30,208 nt of DNA from Rhodospirillaceae bacterium (GTDB lineage: Bacteria; Pseudomonadota; Alphaproteobacteria; UBA8366). The notes under the pieces were generated by a model, which made no database searches, was not told where the DNA came from, and saw nothing but the letters and a program-made list of their open reading frames with translations. A program made the position numbers and the translations under genes. The stretch spans positions 1 to 30,208 of the forward strand of contig PBKG01000010.1 in assembly GCA_002722095.1 (NCBI GenBank). The letters run 5' to 3'. This document shows, one piece after another, positions 24,894 to 30,208 of the stretch (positions within the stretch are counted from its first letter, which is position 1; every line of letters starts with the position of its first letter).

Positions 24894-24926
24894 TCGGCCG
24901 GTCAAATCGACCGGCCGACGCTTTTT
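24894..24926 (+). terminator. Strong bidirectional intrinsic terminator after mltG
   Basis: TCGGCCGGTC (24894-24903) and GACCGGCCGA (24909-24918) form a 10-bp perfect stem with an AAATC loop, followed on the plus strand by CGC and TTTTT (24922-24926). On the minus strand it is followed by a T-rich run (complement of 24885-24893), so it can also end the convergent reductase gene. Confidence 0.9.
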
Positions 24927-24945
24927 AAATCCAAATTACTGTGAA

Positions 24946-26004
24946 TTAAGGCAGTAGCCCTTTCACCAAATCGGGGGTAGCTTTCGATGGGTCTTTTTCG
25001 ACCATTTTCACCGCCTCGACGATTCCGTCATTGACCGGCGTCTTCAAGCCGAATTCCCGAGCCTTCATGCAGACGAGACCGTTCATGAAATCGATCTCGG
25101 TGCGACGGCCCTTTTGCATGTCTTGGCCCATCGAGGGGCGACCGTCGGGATTACCCTTCTTGCCCATCTCGATATAGTCTTCCTCGATTTCCGCATAGGC
25201 GGCTTTGTCGCCGTCGAGTGCTTTGGTCCACTGACCGCAATCGATGCCGTGTAGCTTTTCGAGATTGAACCCTGCCGCACGCCCGACTTCGATAGCTTCC
25301 GCTGCGAGGTGAATTTTCACCTTACGAAGGTCGGCGTCTTCGGAAATTGCCGTGGACGACAGGCCTGAGGCAGCGGCCATGGGATTGGAACTCGAGTTCA
25401 TGACCAGCTTGGTCCAACGCTCGCCCCACAAATTGGTGGTGACCAAATAGCTGTCACAATAACCGCAAAGCTGAGCGACCTCTTCCGCACGCGGAGTAAT
25501 GCGACCATGTGGTTCGCCGACACGGAAGACCGTGTGGCTGTTACCCATGATCGGTCCATTACGATGCACATGTCCGGGCCCTGGCATTTGGACGGAAATT
25601 TTGGCTGCGATGGTGCCCATCACTTTGCCCCAGCCGACGATTGCGGCGATGAATTCCTCGTTCATGCAATTCTGCAACGAAACGATGAAGCCGTCGGGCG
25701 CCAAATAGGGTTTAATCAGCTGTGTCGCCCATTCGGTGTCATAGGATTTCATGCTGACAAAGGCGATGTCGATCGGATCTTCCTTGGCGAGTTCCTGGAC
25801 ATCGGTCAAATGCAACGCCCGACCTTGTACGGTCATTTCTTCTTCGGGCGTATTGCCGGTCATATAAAGGCCATCCTTGTTGATTTTCTCTACATGGTCC
25901 GGCCAGCCGTCGATAAAGGTGACGTCTTCGCCATTAGCCAGCATATGGCCGCCTACTTTCGAGCCGACTGCACCGGCGCCGACGATCGCAATTTTCTTGC
26001 CCAT
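24946..26004 (-). CDS. Ketopantoate reductase (ApbA/PanE) family protein, copy 1
   Basis: A 352-residue NADPH-dependent reductase-like protein. Rossmann motif VGAGAVGSKVG near 8-18; VSMKSYDT (PanE-type MKSYD), LQNCMNEE, the catalytic-lysine segment GERWTKLVMNSSSNP and the C-terminal RPSMGQDMQKGRRTEID with the conserved Ser and Glu are all there. True PanE is about 300 residues; this is longer, and a close paralog lies at 28901-29953, so pantoate synthesis is doubtful as the role and substrate is open. The start has a GGGAG ribosome site (complement of 26009-26013). It ends at the bidirectional terminator and is divergent from the sulfotransferase gene. Confidence 0.88.
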   Translation of the reverse strand: MGKKIAIVGAGAVGSKVGGHMLANGEDVTFIDGWPDHVEKINKDGLYMTGNTPEEEMTVQGRALHLTDVQELAKEDPIDIAFVSMKSYDTEWATQLIKPYLAPDGFIVSLQNCMNEEFIAAIVGWGKVMGTIAAKISVQMPGPGHVHRNGPIMGNSHTVFRVGEPHGRITPRAEEVAQLCGYCDSYLVTTNLWGERWTKLVMNSSSNPMAAASGLSSTAISEDADLRKVKIHLAAEAIEVGRAAGFNLEKLHGIDCGQWTKALDGDKAAYAEIEEDYIEMGKKGNPDGRPSMGQDMQKGRRTEIDFMNGLVCMKAREFGLKTPVNDGIVEAVKMVEKDPSKATPDLVKGLLP

Positions 26005-26047
26005 GATTTTCTCCCACTGGATTTCGCGTTATTTGTTAGTTGGCGCC

Positions 26048-26053
26048 TATAAT
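26048..26053 (+). promoter_or_regulatory. Possible -10 box for the sulfotransferase gene
   Basis: A perfect TATAAT stands 35 bases before the sulfotransferase ATG, next to a GGCGCC palindrome (26042-26047). No good -35 box is found at 16-18 bases spacing. Confidence 0.3.
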
Positions 26054-26087
26054 ATACGAATGCCAAAAGGGGGGAAGAGGTCGGCCG

Positions 26088-26912
26088 ATGCCGGATGTAA
26101 CGCCGTTTTATCTTTGGGGAACCGCGAAATCGGGCAAGACTTGGCTGAAGCAGCTTTTGTGCGGTCATCCAGCTGTTGCCGGTCTTGATGAGCCGCATTT
26201 GACCGACAAGTTGCTGCCAAGTATTAAAGATAGTTATGATAAATATAAAACTGAATATAAACACAGTAAAACATCTAATTTATTAAATATAGATGATGAA
26301 ATAATAAATATATATAAAAGTATAATAAAAAATATGTCTGTTAATATTTCAGGTGACGTGCCAATCCGTTGGCTCGGAGACGATACACCCGAAACAATTT
26401 ATGTATCCGATTTTTGCCGGGCGGCTTTTCCCGAAGCACGATTTATTCTGGTCCTCCGTGACGGACGCGACGCAATGGCAGCGAGTTGGTATGCGGAATG
26501 CCAAAAGCAACCGGAATTGACCCTACAGCTATGTCCATCCGTCGAGGCCTACGCACCGGCTTATGCGAAAGCCTGGTGTTACGTAATCGAAACCGCGACC
26601 TCGTTTGGCACAGAATATCCGAAGTATTTTCATATTCTACGATATGAAGACCTGGTCACTAGTCCCGTTGAGACCGTTCGCACGGCGCTCGAATTTCTTG
26701 GTGAATCCTTGTCGCCGTCGGATATCGAAAATGCGTTCGATGACTATGGACTCCGACGTGAGGAAGACAAATGGTGCCGCCCAGTGCCGGAAGATAAAAA
26801 TTGGGCGAAATTAGGCGAGGTGGGCTATTGGCGGGAAAATTTAAGCGCCGACGCGGTGGCTGCGTTCAATGAAGTGGCTGGTGGTCCACTAAGTAAGATG
26901 GGATACGCCTAA
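26088..26912 (+). CDS. Sulfotransferase family protein with an AT-rich internal segment
   Basis: A 274-residue PAPS-dependent sulfotransferase. The 5'-phosphosulfate loop is GTAKSGKTWLKQLL (11-24, with Lys14 and Lys17) and the 3'-phosphate site is FILVLRDGRDAMAASWY (119-135, Arg124 and Ser133). The acceptor cannot be predicted. ATG at 26088 follows AGAGG by seven bases; upstream TTG at 26040 is unsupported. Residues ~46-89 are encoded by a strikingly AT-rich stretch (26221-26354) full of Lys, Asn and Ile codons AAA, AAT and ATA, unlike the rest of the gene. The gene separates a divergent reductase and SDR pair that, in the second copy at 28901-30208, are directly adjacent, which suggests it was inserted. 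Confidence 0.85.
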   Translation: MPDVTPFYLWGTAKSGKTWLKQLLCGHPAVAGLDEPHLTDKLLPSIKDSYDKYKTEYKHSKTSNLLNIDDEIINIYKSIIKNMSVNISGDVPIRWLGDDTPETIYVSDFCRAAFPEARFILVLRDGRDAMAASWYAECQKQPELTLQLCPSVEAYAPAYAKAWCYVIETATSFGTEYPKYFHILRYEDLVTSPVETVRTALEFLGESLSPSDIENAFDDYGLRREEDKWCRPVPEDKNWAKLGEVGYWRENLSADAVAAFNEVAGGPLSKMGYA

Positions 26913-26922
26913 TTCGGTTTGC

Positions 26923-26945
26923 TTCGGAATTGCTGTTATTCCGAA
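26923..26945 (+). other. Hairpin downstream of the sulfotransferase gene
   Basis: TTCGGAAT (26923-26930) and ATTCCGAA (26938-26945) pair perfectly around a 7-base loop, 10 bases after the stop codon. No T run follows. It may end or protect the sulfotransferase mRNA. Confidence 0.4.
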
Positions 26946-27015
26946 ATACTGAACTAGGCGGACTGTTCCTGAAAACGATGAGCTCTATATGGCGCTGTAG
27001 AAGCGGGAGGAAATA

Positions 27016-27783
27016 ATGGTTGATATGACCAACGAACTCGATGGCAAGGTTGCCATTGTTACCGGCAGTGCACGGAACATCGGCCGGGCAACCGTAGAGG
27101 AATTAGCGCGGGCCGGTGCCGCGGTCGTCGTAAATTCAGTCCAAGCGAAGGATTTGTGCGAAGAGGTAGCAGACGGCATTAAGGCCGCCGGCGGAAAGGC
27201 GATCGTCGCGATGGCGGACGTGCGCGATCCGGAGCAGGTGGAGGCAATGGCCGCAGCTGCGGCCGAAGCTTTCGGCGGTATCGATATCGTCGTCCACAAT
27301 GCGGCCGTGCGGTCCAACCAGTCCTTCGAGGAAATGGACCACGAAACCTTCAGCCATATTATCGATCTCTCTGTTCATGGCTGCTTTCATCTTGCCAAGG
27401 CGGCCACACCTTCGATGATCGCCCGCGGCGGGGGGAATTTCATTGGTGTGGGCGGTATGACATCGCTCAAAGGTGTGAAAGGTCGGAGCCATGTAATGGC
27501 GGCCAAGATGGGGTTAAACGCTTTTATCCGCGGGCTCGCGCTCGATCTTGCGCATCACAACATCCGTGCAAATCAGGCCGTCGTCGGTCATTACGATACG
27601 GTGCGCGAAGGCAATCCGTCGTCCGCGCCGCAGCGCGCCGCCACAGATAGCGGTACGCCGCTTGGCCGTAAGGGGGTTCCACAGGACATGGCAAATCTTA
27701 TCCGTTTCCTGGTCGGGCCTGGCGCGTCCTATATCACCGGCCAGACCATCCATTCCAACGGCGGTGCTTATCTCAATCTCTAA
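27016..27783 (+). CDS. SDR-family protein lacking the usual catalytic Ser and Tyr, copy 1
   Basis: A 255-residue SDR with cofactor motif TGSARNIG (Asn for the usual second Gly), HNAAV for NNAG and the typical end TGQTIHSNGGAYLNL. In the active site the segment aligned with S-x(12)-YxxxK reads GVGGMTSLKGVKG then HVMAAK: Lys is kept, but Val or His stands in the Tyr position and Gly in the Ser position. It may use other residues, or bind ligand without ordinary SDR catalysis. A GGAGG ribosome site lies six bases before the ATG. It is followed after 12 bases by an FAD oxidoreductase gene. A close paralog begins at 30036. Confidence 0.85.
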   Translation: MVDMTNELDGKVAIVTGSARNIGRATVEELARAGAAVVVNSVQAKDLCEEVADGIKAAGGKAIVAMADVRDPEQVEAMAAAAAEAFGGIDIVVHNAAVRSNQSFEEMDHETFSHIIDLSVHGCFHLAKAATPSMIARGGGNFIGVGGMTSLKGVKGRSHVMAAKMGLNAFIRGLALDLAHHNIRANQAVVGHYDTVREGNPSSAPQRAATDSGTPLGRKGVPQDMANLIRFLVGPGASYITGQTIHSNGGAYLNL

Positions 27784-27795
27784 GTCTGCGGTTCG

Positions 27796-28398
27796 ATGAC
27801 ACGAAAAATCGCCATAATCGGGGCCGGGCTGGCGGGATTGACGCTTGCCCATCGACTTCGAGGCAGCGCCGAAATCGCCGTGTTCGACAAGTCCTGGCGA
27901 CCGGGCGGCCGATTGTCGACCCGGCAGAAAGCGGGGTTTCAGTTCGATCACGGGGCTCAATATTTCACCATCCGCAGCGACGAATTTCGCGACTTTTTGC
28001 AGCCTGCACTCACGGAAGGGGCCGTCCGGCCGTGGGATGCCCGTGTCGTTACTCTGGAAGCCGGTCAGCATCCGGTGGAGGCAAACAGGGACGAACCGAT
28101 CTATGTCGGCGCTCCGTCAATGAACACGCTGCCAGCCTTTCTCGCCAAGGAAATTTCGGTAAGTTGCGAGATCGAAATCGACGACTGTCGTCGAGAGCCG
28201 GAAGGGTGGCTGCTATCGGATCGTGCCGGTATCACCCACGGCCCGTTCGACTGGGTAGTTTCCACCGCGCCGGCGCCGCAAAGCCGGTTGCTGTTGGGAG
28301 AAGACTTTGCCGCCAAGGCTGGTTTCGACGCAGTGCGCATGCGCGGCTGTTTTTCACTGATGCTTGGTTTCGAATCCTCGCTTGGCATCGCTTGGTAG
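27796..28398 (+). CDS. NAD/FAD-dependent oxidoreductase (renalase-like), N-terminal part cut by an in-frame stop
   Basis: This 200-residue ORF is the first two thirds of a COG3380-type flavin amine-oxidase-like protein: FAD motif IIGAGLAGLTLA (7-18), RPGGRLSTR (35-43) and DHGAQYFT (51-58). It stops at TAG (28396-28398) just after GFESSLGIAW. The same frame continues straight on with GAFVKNSPIGWLALDSSKPGR and the missing C-terminal domain up to 28776, so full length would be about 326 residues, normal for the family. Most likely a recent nonsense mutation (TGG to TAG would restore Trp-Trp), or a base-call error. It is in line with the SDR copy 1 gene, 12 bases downstream of it. The truncated product alone would lack part of the FAD site. 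Confidence 0.75.
   Translation: MTRKIAIIGAGLAGLTLAHRLRGSAEIAVFDKSWRPGGRLSTRQKAGFQFDHGAQYFTIRSDEFRDFLQPALTEGAVRPWDARVVTLEAGQHPVEANRDEPIYVGAPSMNTLPAFLAKEISVSCEIEIDDCRREPEGWLLSDRAGITHGPFDWVVSTAPAPQSRLLLGEDFAAKAGFDAVRMRGCFSLMLGFESSLGIAW
28396..28398 (+). other. In-frame TAG interrupting the FAD oxidoreductase gene
   Basis: The codon order is ATC GCT TGG TAG GGC GCT TTC GTG. No frameshift exists: both halves are in the same frame, so a single base change explains the break. Confidence 0.85.
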
Positions 28399-28407
28399 GG
28401 CGCTTTC

Positions 28408-28776
28408 GTGAAAAACTCACCGATTGGCTGGCTGGCTCTCGACAGTTCGAAGCCTGGTCGCGATAACGCGACGTCACTCCTGGTGCAAGCCGCCGGTGCT
28501 TGGGCGGATGAACACCTTGAAGACACGCCTGAACAGATAGAAAGCCATCTGATAGAGGAATTGCGGACGCTTGTTGGCATAGATGGAGGAACAGCTCGTC
28601 ATCACGCTCTCCATCGGTGGCGCTATGCGGGCACCGCCGAACCTGCCGGCGAGAACTTTTTGATCGATCAGGAAAACCAGCTTGCTGCGTGTGGCGACTG
28701 GTGCATCAAGGGTCGCGTTGAGGCGGCGTTTGTAAGTGCATCCAAATTGGGGCAACTGCTTTTGGATCGACTTTAG
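28408..28776 (+). CDS. NAD/FAD-dependent oxidoreductase, C-terminal part of the interrupted gene
   Basis: In the same frame as 27796-28398 and three codons after its TAG, a GTG could start this 122-residue piece, but no ribosome site precedes it. It carries family motifs of the C-terminal half: WLALDSSKPGR, HHALHRWRYA and ACGDWCIKGRVEAAFVSASKLGQLL, the last being the region that closes the FAD site. Codon use and reading frame look preserved, so the interruption is recent or artificial. On its own it is unlikely to be functional. It converges with a 31-residue minus-strand ORF 16 bases downstream. Confidence 0.6.
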   Translation: MKNSPIGWLALDSSKPGRDNATSLLVQAAGAWADEHLEDTPEQIESHLIEELRTLVGIDGGTARHHALHRWRYAGTAEPAGENFLIDQENQLAACGDWCIKGRVEAAFVSASKLGQLLLDRL

Positions 28777-28792
28777 CGATGGCGAAATCACC

Positions 28793-28888
28793 TCACCACA
28801 GCGGCAGGCCTATTGTCATAGATACCAAGGCAAGCACCAAAATGACGGTAATCAGAATCGATTTGTTTCTCCTGAATATCCGAAACAT
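28793..28888 (-). CDS. Very small predicted membrane protein, 31 residues
   Basis: On the minus strand an ATG at 28888 opens a 31-codon frame ending in TGA at 28793. The product has a basic start (MFRIFRRNKS), one hydrophobic helix (ILITVILVLALVSMTIGL) and the end PLW: a single-pass membrane microprotein with its basic side inside. A strong ribosome site AGGAAGG lies five bases before the ATG and overlaps the TGA of the reductase copy 2 gene, which ends 12 bases upstream, so the two are translationally linked. I do not recognise a family. The tight coupling and ribosome site make it more than a chance ORF. Confidence 0.6.
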   Translation of the reverse strand: MFRIFRRNKSILITVILVLALVSMTIGLPLW

Positions 28889-28900
28889 TTTTTACCTTCC

Positions 28901-29953
28901 TCAGTAGTCCTTTACGTTCTCTGGATCGGGCTTCAGTTCTCCGCGTTCGCAGCGCCGGACAAGATCGACCATTTTCAGGTTGTACGGGGCCGGCATGCCT
29001 ATTTCTGACGCTTTTTCAGCAACATAGCCGTTCATTTCGCCGATTTCGGTCTTCCGGCCCTTCTGCATATCCTGGCCCATGGAGGGGCGCTGGCCATCGC
29101 CGCGATGTTCGGTTTCCTCGATCAGGAAATCCTCGATCTCCTGTAGCGCCTTTTTGTCGCCCTCAGCTGCAGCGATCCATTGGTGCGGTTCGGTATTCTT
29201 GCGGTTTTCCAGCACGAAGCCGAGCGCCTGGGCCACGCGGGCGGTCTCGCCGCAAATCTTAATTTGGGCGTCGCGGGCATAATCATTGATCGCCATGCCG
29301 TTGCCGTTGAGGCCTGTGCTGGCGGAGAGGCCGTTATGGCTCGTATTGATGCAGAGCTTCGACCAGCGCTCGCCCCATAGATTGTTGGTCACTTTGGAGC
29401 CGTCCGTATAGCGCATCAGGTCCGCAACCTTTTCGCTCCGTTTGGTGACTCGACCATGCAATTCGCCGACGCGGAAGACCGGATACTCGTTCCCGCGGAT
29501 TGGCACGTTGCGTTGGATGTAGCCTGGCTGTTCGAGTTCGACGCCGATGCCACTGGCGATACAACCGACCGCCTTTTCAGGGCCGACCACGCTGGCGACC
29601 CGCTCTTCGTTGAGCGCGTTCTGGAGTGAAACGACGAAGCCGTGTTCAGAGAGGTAAGGAGCGATAAGGGCGGTGAGCCAAACCGTGTCGTAAGATTTCG
29701 ACGAGATGAAGGCGACATCGAACGGACCTTCCTTTTGGGTGTTCTGTACTTCGGTGATGTGGAGGGCTTTTACCGGGACGTTGTGGGTTTCCGCTTCTGT
29801 CATGCCGCGCAGTTCGAGACCGTTATTGCGCATATTCTCCACATGCTCGGGCCAGGGGTCGATGAAGGTTACGTCCTCGCCATTGCGTGCCATATGGCCC
29901 GCGCACATTCCGCCGACCGCGCCGGCACCTACCATTGCTATACGCCAACCCAT
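28901..29953 (-). CDS. Ketopantoate reductase (ApbA/PanE) family protein, copy 2
   Basis: A 350-residue paralog of the protein at 24946-26004. Shared blocks include VGAGAVGG at the N-terminus, NGEDVTFID, SKSYDT, VSLQNALNEE, FRVGELHGR, NLWGERWSKL and RPSMGQDMQKGRKTEI. The catalytic Lys (in WSKL) and the Ser/Glu of the C-terminal motif are kept. Differences are spread over the whole length, so the duplication is old and each copy has probably kept its own substrate. GGAGG stands upstream of the ATG. It is directly divergent from an SDR gene, 82 bases away, and followed by a coupled 31-residue membrane ORF. Confidence 0.88.
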   Translation of the reverse strand: MGWRIAMVGAGAVGGMCAGHMARNGEDVTFIDPWPEHVENMRNNGLELRGMTEAETHNVPVKALHITEVQNTQKEGPFDVAFISSKSYDTVWLTALIAPYLSEHGFVVSLQNALNEERVASVVGPEKAVGCIASGIGVELEQPGYIQRNVPIRGNEYPVFRVGELHGRVTKRSEKVADLMRYTDGSKVTNNLWGERWSKLCINTSHNGLSASTGLNGNGMAINDYARDAQIKICGETARVAQALGFVLENRKNTEPHQWIAAAEGDKKALQEIEDFLIEETEHRGDGQRPSMGQDMQKGRKTEIGEMNGYVAEKASEIGMPAPYNLKMVDLVRRCERGELKPDPENVKDY

Positions 29954-29989
29954 GATTTCCTCCCGGTAAGGCTTGCTTTGTCACTGTTC

Positions 29990-30007
29990 GGCGCACATTC
30001 TAGCGCC
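29990..30007. promoter_or_regulatory. Inverted repeat between reductase copy 2 and SDR copy 2
   Basis: GGCGC (29990-29994) and GCGCC (30003-30007) flank eight bases in the 82-base divergent region. It could be an operator serving both genes. No clear promoter boxes were identified. Confidence 0.3.
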
Positions 30008-30035
30008 TGAAAAAAATAAAGGGAGGGTGGAGCCC

Positions 30036-30208
30036 ATGGATCGGAACAAAGAGCTCGACGGCAAGGTGGCGATCGTTACCGGCAGTGCGCGCAATATCGG
30101 CCGGCGGACGGCGTTGGAGTTAGCGGATGCGGGCGCGGCGGTGGTTATCAATGCGGTCACCGCGAAGGAGCTTTGCGAAGAGGTGGCGCACGAAGTCGAA
30201 GCGGCGGG
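30036..30208 (+). CDS. SDR-family protein, copy 2, cut by the right edge
   Basis: The first 57 residues of an SDR closely related to the one at 27016: ELDGKVAIVTGSARNIG, LADAGAAVVINAV and AKELCEEVA correspond block by block to copy 1. The unusual cofactor motif TGSARNIG is shared. The active-site region is outside the window, so it is not known whether Ser and Tyr are missing here too. The ATG at 30036 follows GGAGGG by about 10 bases. It is divergent from reductase copy 2. Confidence 0.85.
   Translation, partial: MDRNKELDGKVAIVTGSARNIGRRTALELADAGAAVVINAVTAKELCEEVAHEVEAA

Noticed and set aside
24946..29953. panE (pantoate synthesis) as gene symbol for the two reductases
   Set aside because: Both are longer than PanE, duplicated, and sit in accessory context; only the family can be supported.

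Overview
ORGANISM. Nearly all of the window (about 1050 to the end) is moderately GC-rich, tightly packed chromosomal DNA of an alphaproteobacterium. The clearest marker is a GcrA-type cell-cycle regulator, supported by a DUF2794 gene, the order rpsF-rpsR-rplI-dnaB-alr ... radA-cvpA-purF, and a fabD-fabG-acpP-fabF-mltG cluster. Genus cannot be told from the sequence. The first ~1050 bases are very different: strongly AT-rich, with only small unrecognised ORFs. They look like phage or other foreign DNA, or like an assembly join. LAYOUT. (1) 1-1050: AT-rich, one ORF entering from the left edge and two small minus-strand ORFs, then about 400 bases with no gene. (2) 1146-4240, plus: an HpsN-type (HisD-family) dehydrogenase overlapping an SDR by ATGA, then dusA. 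(3) 4361-6189, minus: gcrA behind a 645-base AT-rich region carrying a DnaA box and seven GANTC sites, then a DUF2794 gene and a small lipoprotein-like gene. (4) 6416-9798, plus: YfgM-like membrane TPR protein, bamB, der (outer-membrane assembly and ribosome biogenesis). (5) 9811-20129, minus, read leftward from 20129: rpsF, rpsR, rplI, dnaB, alr, mlaE, mlaF, radA, cvpA, purF, SDR. Many neighbours overlap by ATGA or TAATG, so long co-transcribed blocks are likely. (6) 20441-24887, plus: fabD, fabG, acpP, fabF, mltG, i.e. fatty-acid synthesis plus peptidoglycan chain termination, ended by a strong bidirectional terminator. (7) 24946-30208: an accessory region built of two diverged copies of a ketopantoate-reductase-like gene facing away from an SDR gene. 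The first copy carries a sulfotransferase between the two genes, and its SDR is followed by an FAD oxidoreductase gene broken by one in-frame TAG. Behind the second reductase lies a 31-residue membrane-protein ORF. The second SDR runs off the right edge. HOW IT FITS. Regions 3-6 are housekeeping: envelope building (BamB, Mla, Alr, MltG, Fab), translation (S6, S18, L9, DusA, Der), replication and repair (DnaB, RadA) and purine synthesis (PurF). The accessory interest is at the two ends: possible sulfonate (DHPS) oxidation at 1146-3226 and the duplicated reductase/SDR module with sulfotransferase at 24946-30208. I saw no CRISPR array, tRNA, rRNA or transposase.
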